Source: Rosellinia necatrix (lineage: Eukaryota > Ascomycota > Sordariomycetes > Xylariales > Xylariaceae). Taken from it: 64,000 nucleotides of DNA. The position numbers were made by a program, and so were the translations under genes. Location: positions 3,037,501-3,101,500 of the forward strand of contig JAGYVD010000008.1 in assembly GCA_021209875.1 (NCBI GenBank), read 5' to 3'. The first letter of the stretch is position 1. The number at the start of each line of letters is the position of its first letter. Below are positions 50,979-61,855 of this stretch, one piece after another. Under the pieces are notes generated by a model that was given only the letters and a program-made list of their open reading frames with translations, was not told where the DNA came from and made no database searches.

Positions 50979-51878
50979 GATTTACGGGTTTCCAATCAAA
51001 AACGAAGTTTGGGGGATGATACACAGTAGCGCAAAAACCGAGAGGATCTGAGCGCAAGTCTGGACCGAGATTTGGGGGGATTTGGGACTCGACATATGCT
51101 ACGCCCCATTACGGCGGATGTGCTTCTGCTGTTGGTGGTTGAATGAAAGTTTAGTCGCGCTAAGGCCTGGGTCAGAACGCGGCAATGAGGCGCGGGGCAA
51201 TACAATAATAATACATCGAGATGCTGGGGACTTTGCATGGGGTTACATTTTGGGCCATGTTGCGTTGGGGTAGTGCGCAGGATCATGCAATAAGACCATG
51301 TAGAACCCATCATTGAAGCAAGTTAGACAATCCGTGCATCGCTGTGGTGTGGGTAGTGGAATCCTTTTATGGTACTCTGACATGCAATTACGCAACTCAG
51401 GGCAGCTTGCATGTTGGTTATGTGTGTATAATTGCCTGCTTTGCCGCAGGAAGGACGGCATTCCTGTCGGCAGGTGAGCCCGGCTCTGAGTATATACGTA
51501 TGATAGCCTGCCTATTGGCTGGAGAGCCTACTTGTTAGTGTATATATAGAACAGCCTGCCTCTGAATGCAAGACAGCCTGCATATTGGTACTTGTTGCTG
51601 ACATGCAGCTCTGATTATGTGAAGGGGTGCATGGCCTGCGACCTATCAGGGGGCTGCCATTCTTCGCGACAGGACAGTTGACCTGTCACCGTTGTGCCTC
51701 TCGCCTCTCCCTGTGCTCATTCCCTTGAAGTCAAAGGGCGCGTGAAGAGGGTCCGAATTCCTTCAAGTTTGTAGTTCTCTCGACTAAGATACCACTTGCT
51801 CAATCTCCAGGGCGTTTTCGCATTCACCCCAGTTTAACTTAATCTTCCTCGCTTCGTGGCCCTTCCACAATTACCGTT
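50979..51878. other. Bidirectional promoter region
   Basis: 900 bp between the divergent rhodopsin-fold and hydrolase genes, which could allow shared control. The part 51,430-51,640 repeats a loose AGCCTGC motif several times. No known operator is recognised. Confidence 0.4.
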
Positions 51879-53234
51879 ATGGATCATCCATCCAAGCCCA
51901 AACTTTCCATCACCGAGGTGCTTCATCTCGCCTTTACCATCTTGAGGACAGTGTCGACCGCCTCTCTCGCGCTCTTGACAGCCACCTTTAGGGGCAAAGC
52001 AGGCCACGAGCTCTACTTCAAACATGTCGCCCATACAGCATTGCGTACGATGAATGAGCGTGCATCCGCCAGACAGATCCAGTTTGTTGCCTTGGTGGGA
52101 TAGTTTCGTCTGCCTGCATACTTGACCTAACATTTCTAGGGCTATTAATCCGTCTACGGTTGAGGCCTATACCGCCTTCGCCAAGACACAAGGGTTTGAA
52201 CCCAACATTACAAGCTTTTCCACCACATCCGCTGCCAAACTACTGTGGCTCGGGAAGCCAGAGGCATCCAATATCCTCCTCTGCCTGCATGGTGAGGCTA
52301 GTCCCTTTTTTCACCCCGTTGGCCTTCATTTCCCTTACCTTGGACACTCGCGTAAGACGTGATTTATTTAACTCGATGTATGTTATAGGGGGTGGCTTTG
52401 TCTATCCAGCTGCCGCCCAACTGAAATGGTGCTGGGACCTCAGGAAGCAGAGCCATCAAGAGCAAGACTATGCCATCGCGCTTCTGGCATACAGCTTGGC
52501 ACCTGATGCCCAGTATCCGGCCCAACTTTCTCAGACAGTAGCCTCCCTGCGCTACTTAGTCGAAGAGAAGAGCAAGGACCCGAGCAAGGTATGGAGCTGT
52601 CTTCCTATCATCATCAAACTGATCTCATTGGTCCATGATAGATCTCGATCGTCGGGGACTCTGCAGGGGCCCTCCTTGGCCTTGGTGTTATCTCCCACTT
52701 GTTGCATCCACACCCTGTAATCCAACCACTCACGCTAGCTGCTCCGCTCGCTGGCATCGCGCTCATTAGTCCATGGGTTACACCGCGCGTGTTGGCAGAC
52801 TCGGTGAAGCGAAACGCCCGAAAGGATGTTGTTTCTAAACGTGTGCTGGAGAAATGGAGTGCGTATGCGCTGGGCAATGCCCAAGAGGACCTGTACAACA
52901 CGCCCTCCGCGGCAACAGCTGAATGGTGGACCGGCATCCAAACAGTGGTAAAAGACCTTATCCTAACGGCAGGGAGGAACGAAGTACTCTTTGACGATAT
53001 TGAGAGCTTTTCAGCTCAATTAAAGGTAAGTGATCTTTACCGGCCCCGGGTATCTGCGCACGATGAACTAATAAATCCCCTTGTACATCCACATAGTCTT
53101 CATCGCCTAGCATGAGTATAGTCTTCGCGAATGAAACTCACGACCAAGCTCTAATGGATCCGATCATTGGAATCAAAGAGGATTGCGAGTCCTCTGCGGC
53201 TGTCAAGTCGTGGCTGGTCTCAAAGTGTCAATAA
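51879..53234 (+). CDS. Alpha/beta hydrolase, hormone-sensitive-lipase-like (abhydrolase_3)
   Basis: Five exons, 51879-52081, 52140-52291, 52389-52588, 52642-53025 and 53097-53234, with introns of 58, 97, 53 and 71 nt, give 358 aa in phase. A hydrophobic segment at about 15-37 (LHLAFTILRTVSTASLALL) could anchor it in a membrane. The oxyanion-hole motif HGGG is at 118-121, assembled exactly across intron 2. The nucleophile elbow GDSAG has Ser192, right after intron 3. TAGRNEVLFDDI (294-305) carries the acidic residue region, and ETHDQALMD gives the catalytic His328 in exon 5. These are the landmarks of the HSL/abhydrolase_3 esterase family. Exact splice reconstruction of both HGGG and GDSAG makes the model reliable. 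In the cluster it could cleave or transfer an ester on the polyketide, which is inference. Confidence 0.9.
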
Positions 53235-54314
53235 CGGAGGCCGCGTTTGAAGTAACTGTACCTCTAGGTTTGAAAATTGTTAGGTAGCCTAATGAGAATG
53301 ATTGAATGCCTCGCCCTAGTCCATTTCACACTCTTCGGTCGACCGTGAATCTGCTGACGGGCAGTTCCCTTGACTGATGGGTATTGGAGCTAATCAGGCA
53401 CGGGCGCTTACTCTCTTGGGAATGCCTTCGTTTTCGGTGAACATGTCTATTTATGAGTAACATAAAGGGTTTGTATTACTAAAATAAAGGCACCCTATAT
53501 CCCAAAATAAACTTTGTTGACCGATCAAGAAACAAAGTTTATTTTGGCTTTCTTTCTCTCTCCTTGGGCCAGAGGTCAGGTTAGGCCTAAGCTGGCTAGG
53601 CGATGGCGGTTGCGGACCCTAAAAATAAGGACTGATGGCTGGAACATAGTTACTGTATGTCAGAATTGATGCTTTTAGGTCTGGGAGGTGGGTTGGTCTT
53701 CATGCATACGCAGTCTAGGCGAGGTCCCGTTAGCTACGAGGGCTCATACACTATTCTAACCAGTTTTGTTCAATAGCCCACTAACTAAAGGCAAGCTGCG
53801 ACTTGGTAGGTAATTGTGCCTGCAACCAGGGGTAATTCGCCAATGCGACATTCGCGGCTGCAGTTCCATCTCGTGGGATTCGAGACATGATATATGCCGC
53901 CCAGATATGGGGACCGGAACTCCTTCACAAGTTTTCCATCCAATCGGATCACCAACATTCTCCCACAAACAGCCTTGGATACAGTAAGAATTTAGGTGGT
54001 ATTATTAGGTCGATTACACCAAACAGACACACGGGCGAGCGAGCGGCGAAGCTGCATGATCGAGTTCCGGTGGGGTATGGCCGCATTCCTAACAATCAAC
54101 TGAGACAGCAAATCCGACAGCCGTCTTACATGGTTGTCTTACCCCTTTTACCGAAGCCACAAAACCCAACAATCATAGCCTTCTGCTTCTATGATATTCC
54201 ATTTCGCGATATGCGCCCTCATCATTTCTACCCTCAGCAGCCAAAATATATGATCACTGTGTTAGTTTTCGGGAAATACGCTATAGCACCTTTTCTTCAT
54301 TTGCAATCCAAGCC
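53235..54314. other. Spacer between hydrolase and methyltransferase
   Basis: About 1.08 kb with short frames only. It contains the perfect 17-bp inverted repeat at 53,502-53,547. The 3' part is the methyltransferase promoter. Confidence 0.45.
53502..53547. repeat. Perfect 17-bp inverted repeat with a 12-nt loop
   Basis: The left arm CCAAAATAAACTTTGTT (53,502-53,518) is the exact reverse complement of the right arm at 53,531-53,547. It could form a hairpin in RNA or a cruciform, or be a collapsed small transposon end. Confidence 0.85.
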
Positions 54315-55325
54315 ATGGCATCAACTGTCAAGGAATCCCCAGACCGCCCTTTTACCAGCGGAGCCATAGACAGCGGTTCTGCTTTTTGGGAATCATACAT
54401 TTCCAGCCGGCCATCCCCACCCGAAACATTTTTTCGCATTATCCAAACATACCACCATGGCCACGAATACCACCGCACTTCTGTTGCTCATGATGTCGGG
54501 ACTGGCCCCGGCAATATTGCCCGGCGGCTGTTGCCCTATTTCGACTATGTTGTGGGGTCAGACCTGAACGCCGATGCCCTTGCCGTGGCAAGACAGCTCA
54601 CTCAGGCGGAGCATGCGGAACGCATGGCATTTATCGAAAGCTCCGCCGAAGAACTCCTGGGAGCACCAGTGCCCGAGATCGCACGCCTAGGAGAGACAGA
54701 CCTGGTTTTAGTTAGCGAATGTATGCCGCTGCTCGACGCACCCAAAGCTCTGGCGGTATTCGAGAAAATGCTCCGCCCAGGCGGAACACTCGCCATCTAT
54801 TTCTACGGACGACCCATATTCCTCGGTGATAATGCGGCAGAATGCAACGACCTCTGGGCGACGCTGGCAGATCGCAGCGTGCAGTGTTTCCATCCTATCA
54901 AGGGCACGCCGAGCTACCCCTCTTACTACCGCTCCGCTATCACCTTGCACAGCTGGCTCGATAACATCGAATTGCCAAAGGAGTCGTGGGAGCAGGTAGA
55001 AAGGATCAAATGGAACCCCGACTCGCCTTTATCTTTCTGTGGTCCGGCGGGATACGACTTTGAGTTGGAAGTGGTGGACCGGACGCAAGATGGGGAGTCG
55101 AAACGGGTATCTGACCATGACTTTTGGACCCGGGAAATGAGCATGGAACAAGTCTCTGGGTATCTCTCCTCTGTGTTGCCGGGCTATCGCGACAGGCCGA
55201 ATGCTGCTGGACCGTTGGCCGAAGTCGACCTGTTGCTGCAGCGTCTCCAGGAAGTGATGGGGGGCGAGAGTGCGACACGCAAAGTGACATTTCCTGTCTC
55301 GCTAATTTTAGCAAAGAAAAGATAA
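54315..55325 (+). CDS. Class I SAM-dependent methyltransferase
   Basis: A single exon of 336 aa. Motif I is AHDVGTGPGNIARR (58-71), giving the GxGxG SAM-binding loop. VGSDLN (80-85) has the acidic residue at the end of strand 2. The later core includes LVLVSECMPLLD (strand 4 region) and LRPGGTLAIYFYGRP (strand 5 region). The C-terminal half (HSWLDNIELPKESWEQVERIKW) resembles the fungal trans-aconitate-methyltransferase-like group that often tailors secondary metabolites. Acceptor atom and substrate cannot be read from sequence. The PKS has no in-line methyltransferase, so this enzyme is the natural candidate for O- or C-methylation if the genes form a cluster. The protein ends SLILAKKR, followed by an AT-rich 3' flank. 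Confidence 0.88.
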   Translation: MASTVKESPDRPFTSGAIDSGSAFWESYISSRPSPPETFFRIIQTYHHGHEYHRTSVAHDVGTGPGNIARRLLPYFDYVVGSDLNADALAVARQLTQAEHAERMAFIESSAEELLGAPVPEIARLGETDLVLVSECMPLLDAPKALAVFEKMLRPGGTLAIYFYGRPIFLGDNAAECNDLWATLADRSVQCFHPIKGTPSYPSYYRSAITLHSWLDNIELPKESWEQVERIKWNPDSPLSFCGPAGYDFELEVVDRTQDGESKRVSDHDFWTREMSMEQVSGYLSSVLPGYRDRPNAAGPLAEVDLLLQRLQEVMGGESATRKVTFPVSLILAKKR

Positions 55326-55383
55326 GAGGATAGTAGACCTGCTCAAGAGCTGTACAAAAATAAAAATAAAAATAGCCAAGATG

Positions 55384-55523
55384 CTTGGTTATATAATAAC
55401 TGTGTTTAGCTTAGTTATATTAAACTCAATATACTTTACGACCTTTCTATGAAACTTTTGAATAACCACTTTGATAGTTAAACAATATGTAAAAATCAAT
55501 GGTTATTATATTAATAACCAAAG
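55384..55523. repeat. Possible MITE: AT-rich unit with terminal inverted repeats
   Basis: The left end CTTGGTTATATAATAAC and the right end GGTTATTATATTAATAACCAAAG are near inverted complements, with a 4-bp gap in one arm and about 105 bp between them. Size and AT content suit a MITE, but no target-site duplication is evident. Confidence 0.4.
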
Positions 55524-55695
55524 TTTTTAATTGACGACATTTCTCGGCGCCGTCTTTCCTCTATGCTGAAACACGTACAACCAATACCCAAAGCCTGCCA
55601 TCAGGTGCAGAGAACAGACACGACATGCCATTTTTGATTCTATCCCTTGGTTACGAAAATGTTCCGCGGATTTCTTGAAGGGGGGCGTACCTACG

Positions 55696-56007
55696 TTCAG
55701 TTTTGTGTCACAGTTCGTACTGCTGGTAGTTCCAGAAATGACTTATGTTATTGCACAAGAAGGAAAAGTTCCCTACTTGGTCAGTTACCAGCTACTCGCT
55801 CCTGTTATATACAGTATTCTGGCCCGTGCCCTAGTGGAGTTCTTAGGTTAAGACTAGTTCCGTGACAGGTTGTTTACCAACCCATTCGACTTCACGGCCT
55901 TGACCAACGTCTTTTCCTTGTCGCATCCCAGGATGAGATCCAGGCTCAGTGCCTTTGATGTTCTCACTACTGATGTGTTCGATAGCTACTTGAGAGCGGT
56001 GCAGTAA
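55696..56007 (+). pseudogene. Degenerate membrane-protein fragment (unidentified)
   Basis: A frame on the plus strand reads SQFVLLVVPEMTYVIAQEGK, then a second hydrophobic stretch (LLAPVIYSILARALVEFLG). It is then interrupted by TAA and TAG two codons apart, and resumes with FRDRLFTNPFDF and a clean segment to 56,005. Both stops are one C-to-T change from CAA and CAG, as RIP produces. The family is not recognised. A related segment lies in opposite orientation at 58,510-58,580. Confidence 0.5.
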
Positions 56008-56320
56008 TCCTCGGAAAGACTAATCTAAGCGCAAGTCTCCTATGTCGTTCTCCTAAAATGTATTATACCCTTCTTGAACTGATATTGAGTTAGGAGTTCG
56101 CAAATTTGCGATAAGAAGACACCATGTAATCTTCCATTACGACTTTATCGAATGATCACTAATATCTTGTAATTAGGGGTATAATGCTCATCAGCGGGTG
56201 TCGGGGGGCAAGTGCAATCTGCGTGTGTTGTCGGTGGTATCCGCTATGATGACGGAAAAGACGGGCATAGTGTAGGTCTTCGCGTGAGGGTGCTGTTCTT
56301 CGAATGCTCATCTTTTAACT

Positions 56321-57805
56321 AGAACCCTTCGGGGTCCTCAACCGGATCAGCAGTGACAGTGTCCGCTGGCTTTGCTCCTGTCTCTATTGGGACTGAAACG
56401 GATGGCTCACTGGTCTGCCCCGCTGGTAGGGCATCTCTGTACACGCTTCAGCCGAGCATTGGTTTGGTTCCTCGGGACGGTATCCTCCCAGCGCCTCATT
56501 TATTTGACACTGCGGGCCCCATGACGAGGTCCGTGTACGACCTAGCAGTGCCCTTGGACATCATCTCCAAGCCCGAGTTCATTTGTTTTCAGTCTGAACG
56601 GGTCCTAGGAGGACCTGTTTGTCGCATCACTCGACCGCCAGGTCTGGAAATCCCCGGACTCTTTTATCACGCCGGTAACTGCGGCAGATGAGCAAATCGT
56701 AGGCTAGCCTCCTTATTCTCGCTTCACTCGCAATCTAACAGTCATTTTAGCATTCAGAGATATTATCTTCATAGGAGATCATAAAGGAAAAAAGCCAAAA
56801 TGTTCGTCGAAAATGTACCGCTAACAACAACTGAAGCTTGCGATTACAAGGGCGAGAATGCCAAGCTCACAACCATAAGTACATGCACTTTGCAATCCTT
56901 GGTATTTGGTCAAAATACTAACTAGCGGATTGAAGAGGCTGATATGAAGTCACTCTTGAATGACTTTCTCAAAAATTATCTTGAGGATGTCAAAGAAATC
57001 ATCGAGTTCAATAAATTACATGCAGATAGGGAACTTCTTGTCATGTTAGGATTGCCCAGAGTGAGGTCTAGTCACTATGAGGTAGCAGCTGGGTAGCAGG
57101 TAGATAGCCAAGTATAGGGGTAGGGCTCAATATCATTGATTCCTGGGCCTACCATCTAGGTGGGAGGCCTTCAGTCCTTATATACACAATTATGCCCTTA
57201 GAGCTACCCCCTAGGGTAGCTGGTACCTCGCTATGTGATCTATTGGCCTGACACTTCTATCCCGCACGTTAATCCTTATACTGTCTCTCCTTCTCTCTTG
57301 GCTGACATTGTATAGACCATGACAACCAAGACTTTTTTCTTCAGACTGAAGGACAACAGATCAGCTCTGAAGAGTACACCAGCACGCACGCTTAGCCATC
57401 CCCGATACGTTTCCCGCGACCGGGGGATTGATCGCATTCTGAAGGGGTATGATGTTGATGTTATTATTGGCCCAGCCGACGGTTTCATCACCTCGTTAGC
57501 GACAGCAAGTGGTGAGTCGGAACAATGCTTGCTCCATCATGCTACCATGGCAGTACTTTTCTCTCGGCTTACCATTCCCAGGATATCCCGTGGTAGGAAT
57601 GCCTCTTACTTACCTGGGCTTTAATGGTAGACTCTTGGGACTTGAAGCTCTCACCGGGAAAAATCAAGATGCGACTTTGGTGAAAATGATGAGCGCCGGG
57701 GAGGCTACATTAACTAAGCGTAAACCACCACCCGAACTGATTGAGTCTGCAGAAATGGAACTGTCTAATTGCTCCTATCACCAAAACTTCAAACAAATGG
57801 GATAG
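56321..57805 (+). pseudogene. Amidase-signature gene remnant
   Basis: Begins inside the amidase signature, [19 protein letters not shown], followed by [17 protein letters not shown] and [15 protein letters not shown]. Further pieces follow in changing frames: [36 protein letters not shown], then EADMKSLLNDFLKNYLED and IIEFNKLHADREL. A repeat copy interrupts at 57,059-57,253. Homology resumes at RGIDRILKGYDVDVIIGPAD (about 57,420-57,480). It then continues across an intact-looking 70 nt intron (57,512-57,581) into GYPVVGMPLTYLGFNGRL. The N-terminal third, including the catalytic Lys region, is not found. Members hydrolyse amides through a Ser-Ser-Lys triad. With missing sequence, frame changes and an insertion, this copy should be non-functional. 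Confidence 0.8.
57059..57253 (+). repeat. Dispersed ~200 bp repeat, copy 3, within the amidase remnant
   Basis: AGAGTGAGGTCTAGTC at the left, AGGGGTAGGGCTCAAT and ATTGATTCCTGGGCCT in the middle, TAGGGTAGCTGGTACCTCGC and CCTGACA at the right. These are the same landmarks, order and orientation as 14,136-14,340. It separates two segments of amidase homology, so it inserted into that gene. Confidence 0.78.
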
Positions 57806-58102
57806 TCCCACTTCCTCCGCTCATCTTCAGACTTCGTGGACTTGTAAATGTCTTTGGCTTCCTGTTCAAAATCACCGCTTTTTCGGCGTCGCCAACCTCA
57901 GCATATGCTTCTGATAGCCGATGGACCACTCTCGCGTACTCTCCGCCTCTCCTCTCTCACTCGCCCATCTGACAGATGATTCGTGCTTAGTCAAGATGTT
58001 GACAAGGAATGGTAACAGAAAGCCATGATTAGCGAAGAGCATTAACATGCTTGTTCCAACCGAAATCGATGACGGGAAAATGGCCTATTCATGACTGGCT
58101 AC

Positions 58103-58580
58103 CTACATGGCTTCTATTGGCGCTTCCTGTTTAAGTCGAATGTTGCCCATATAGTATAGCGCTGTGGCAACCCATGGCGTGGTGGCCCCAGCCAGTCCAA
58201 CAATCTTGAGAGCATTCTTTGTGTGGCCGTACGCCGTGTTCCACTTTTCATTCCGGCACTCGAAATCGGAATTTGCCGGTATTTGTGGAAAGCTCTATAC
58301 CGCTGGATTGTTCGACTTCTATGAAAAGGGGCGGGGCGGGGCGGGGCGTTTCTGATACATTTCTAGGAGAAGACGGAAAATGGAATGAATTCGTCTTTAA
58401 AAGGCATTCCGAAAATGTGTGTTATTGAACCAAGCCCGGCTTCCGAGCCTGCACTAGGTACGGTTCTCAATTACCATGTATATAAGCCTGAATAGCTGGT
58501 GACTACCTTACAGAGGGAACTTTCCCCCCTTTTATAGCAACATAAGTTATCTCTGGAACTACTAGTAATACGAAATGTGA
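58103..58580 (-). pseudogene. Degenerate membrane-protein fragment, inverted relative of 55,696
   Basis: On the minus strand, SHFVLLVVPEITYVAIKGGK (58,515-58,577) matches SQFVLLVVPEMTYVIAQEGK of the plus-strand fragment at DNA level too. Further downstream YGHTKNALKIVGLAGATTPW and ATALYYMGNIRL run to a stop at 58,103. The intervening part is scrambled. The family is unidentified. Confidence 0.45.
58328..58348 (+). repeat. GGGGC tandem repeat
   Basis: Four consecutive GGGGC units within the degenerate membrane-protein fragment. A G-quadruplex is possible on the plus strand. Confidence 0.7.
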
Positions 58581-59652
58581 TAGTAAGACGACCTTATCTC
58601 CCATAGAGCTCTTAATATAGTGGTCTAACGATGAGGGGGGAAGGCTCGGGGCGTGACGACACGGATGATACTGAACTTTGGTGATTTTATGCGTCCTTCT
58701 TGGAGACGGTAGGTTTTCCCTCGAGCGGCAATGAGAACAAGTTGGGCCCATGCCGTTGATCGCGATACACGGCGGTAGGCCTTGAAGTTATGCGCGGGAT
58801 CTCGGCACCCGTCGGCTTATTCAGGGGTACGAAGATGGCTACCTCATGCAACACAACATCCCGTTGAACCTGGTAGTTCAACAAACACGTCGTTCCTGCT
58901 TAGAATGAAGGCGACATACGTAGGGATGTATGAGCAATGCTGCCCATCCCAGAATAAGACATCTCTAACCCCAATCCCGAATATCAGCGGCCTTCGCCAA
59001 GGAGCTCCGGTGCTCGGGTTTTCCGGGCCCGAGCCAGACGGGTTCCCTCGTCGATCGACCCAACTCCCCACGTCGCGAGCATTCCTCAATCCGCAATAGG
59101 CACATCTCCCGTCACATGAACGTTTGGCTTCGATATCCGCGCCGCTACGCGTGGCTTGGGAAGCGGACGGGGTCGTTGGCGCTCACGCTTATTGGGAACT
59201 GGAGATGTTGTCGTGTCTATGAAAGAACGCTGGATACCCTACGTGCTTGAACGTAGTTGCTTGGGTCGCTTTATACTCTTTTCGGATCGGACATTATTTT
59301 AGCAGCTGCAGTTGGTCCATGTGGTTGTCCTTTACGACTCCCTCAGTAGTTATCTCCTATCAGGCGCTGGGTTTTGTGCGTGCTGGCTGCCGTGACTTGG
59401 ATACATGGGCCTGGATATGGATGGCAACGACTGGGTCGTAGGAGTCCAGGTTTGGATGTGCTACATTCACTCTGCACGCCTATTTCCCGCCGAGGTGGGA
59501 TGCCATGGTTAGGATGTCATGGTTAGATGGCAATTAGTTCAACTGCCGACTTGATGATTGGAGTAGGTAACTTCCAGCTGTCGCGTGTTTGGCTCGGGGC
59601 CGACAGGGTTGCATCAGAACCTCGGAGGATTGCAGGCATTGGTATCGCACGT

Positions 59653-59697
59653 TCTTCTCCCAGCTAGTCTTCTCCCAGCTGGTCTTCTCCTAGCTGG
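59653..59697 (+). repeat. Three 15-bp tandem units
   Basis: TCTTCTCCCAGCTRG is repeated three times, with one extra C/T change in the last unit. Confidence 0.8.
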
Positions 59698-60339
59698 GGT
59701 TCGAAGTACCAATCCGCGCTGGCCAGTATACCCCCAATATGGATGTCCAAGGTATACTATATTATGTAATGGATTGCCGGCTGTAGACGACGCCTGGTAT
59801 GCTGGTATGGTTGACTGGATCGCTGGTTGGCCGTCACTTAGCCTCTCAGCTTTCTACAATAGCCTGACGCCCTTGACTAGATCAATTGCCCGTGCACGCG
59901 GTATCTGTGCTGTCGCACGCTAGAACCACGGGTTGAAAGAGGAGACTTTGACGTTCATTTTGTTATTTTTAGCATCCCCGCAACCTCCACCTACATCCCT
60001 ATCGAATGGCCGTCTTTTACTCTTTGCGGCTTATCCTCAAAGCTCGCTAGCGACAGATTGTAACCGTTACCAGCAAGCGAGCAAGATGCACATATACTAA
60101 GTTACCTACATACTTGCTTAACATGAGGCGATGGGTGCTCAATGCAGACACACACACACGTACCCATGAATCGCCACCCCACGCTCTCTGCGTCTCAAGC
60201 ATCTCAATATACAATATTGGTAAATCTCGTTATCTTTATTGATCATTGCTCAATGCGATGTCGAGGGAACGCGCCATCGCGATCTGCACAGTCCGTGTAC
60301 AAGGTCTCGTTCTCCAAATCGTTTGCGTCTACCGAACGA

Positions 60340-60392
60340 GTAGGTAGTAGTAGGTAGTAGGTAGGTAGTAGGTAGGTAGTAGGTAGGTAGTA
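60340..60392 (+). repeat. TAGG/TAG microsatellite
   Basis: An alternating TAGGTAG and TAG unit array of about 53 bp. Confidence 0.8.
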
Positions 60393-61255
60393 AGTAATCA
60401 GTAGTAGTAGATTAGGTAGCTACCTAGCTAGCTCTCTTTGATCTGGCCCCCCCTTTCTCATCCCAATCGCTCTCAGCTACCTACGCAAAGCAACCACCCA
60501 ATTGGCGAATCAGAACAGGCCTCCCACAGACGACGAAAGCGCAAAAAGCCTGCTTACCAAGCGATTGCACAGGTGATGATCGCCCGGGGAGCACGGCGGG
60601 GGCGCCCACCCGCCGTTCGTGTAATGTATCTATGTACGCCTGTAGCGTGCTTATGCTACCGTGGGCGCGACAAGGTCGACGTACCCCCCTCTCTTCCTAA
60701 AACCCCGCATTGGGGCGTCGTGCTCCTAGATAGGACAAGACCGTCACATGGAGAAGCGGAAAGGGGAATTTAAAGGGGGGGAAGGGGAAGGGGTAAAAGG
60801 ATTGGAGACGAAATGGGGAGAGAAGGAGGAGGAGATGGAGGATGGAGGAGAGGAAGAAGAAGAAGAAGAAGGAAAAGGAGGATATAACGTGCACGCGGCA
60901 TAACGACGCAATAACGTACATATAGGACAAGGTACGGGGTTCGCCTTTCCGCCGGCCTGGGTCTTGGCGCAAATATCGGCAAAAGTGGGATTGCTACCGC
61001 ACCTCGCCCTCGCTCCCCCAGTACATCCTCATTCCACCCGGGCGGTGATCCAAGCCACGGAGCACATGCCTAGGCTAGGTAACTCTCCCAGGACCCCCCC
61101 TCCCCCTCCTCCCGGGAGGCACGGGTGGGTGCCTAGATGAATACACGATTTTTTTTACCAGAATGAAAAAGAAAAAGGCTAGGCATTGTTACGCTCACTC
61201 TCAATTCGTCTGGCCGCTCAGGGAGGGTGTCATGTGGATTTGGCCATGGACGAGG

Positions 61256-61256
<1 letters not shown>

Positions 61257-61281
<25 letters not shown>
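61257..61281 (+). repeat. (TG)n microsatellite
   Basis: About 12 TG units, extended imperfectly to about 61,289. Confidence 0.85.
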
Positions 61282-61288
<7 letters not shown>

Positions 61289-61855
61289 TTAAGAGTCTGC
61301 GCACGAGGGTCCGGAACGGGTATATGTGGAGTTTATTGGGCGACCAGCCAGACTCTGGTTATTCGATCCCTTCTCTTCCCACCCCCTTCCTGTGATTATA
61401 TAGATAGATGGATGCTGTATGACGGAGGATACGGAAGCTTGGGAGCTGGGGGAGCTTGGGGGGAATGGATACACGCCCGTGGTAGGTGGCACGGCAATGT
61501 CGCCCAAGGTCGTGCCGTGAGTGGACGTTACCGACTGGACCCTTGCGATTAGCGAACCCCCGTTATGACTTCTACCGGGTGGCCGTGTGGCGCGGCTATG
61601 TGTATCTTGGTCGTCGTGTTGGGCGTGACTTGCGTGACTTGCAGAAGGCTTGTTGGCCAGAAGGTCGTGTCGTGCTTGTGTCGATGTGCGGTGTATAAGA
61701 ACTGGCGATAGCCGCCGCCATCCGTGTAGGGGGAGCGGGATACGGGATATAACCCTGAGTCCTCACTCCCGCGGTGTTTTCGATTCACATCTAATTGCGC
61801 CATACGACTGGGTGTGTGTTTGGTGAGCTTGCACTAATAAGCCGGATCGTACAAG

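Larger units (their letters stand above)
58581..61855. other. Long intergenic region upstream of the GPR1-family gene
   Basis: 3.3 kb without a supported gene. It contains tandem repeats listed separately, purine-rich DNA (about 60,770-60,885) and pyrimidine-rich DNA (about 61,085-61,115), as is common upstream of highly expressed fungal genes. Short frames show no motif. Confidence 0.5.

Noticed and set aside
59585..59923. 112-aa plus-strand frame
   Set aside because: It crosses the 15-bp tandem repeat, which accounts for its Leu/Pro-rich middle; nothing else supports coding.
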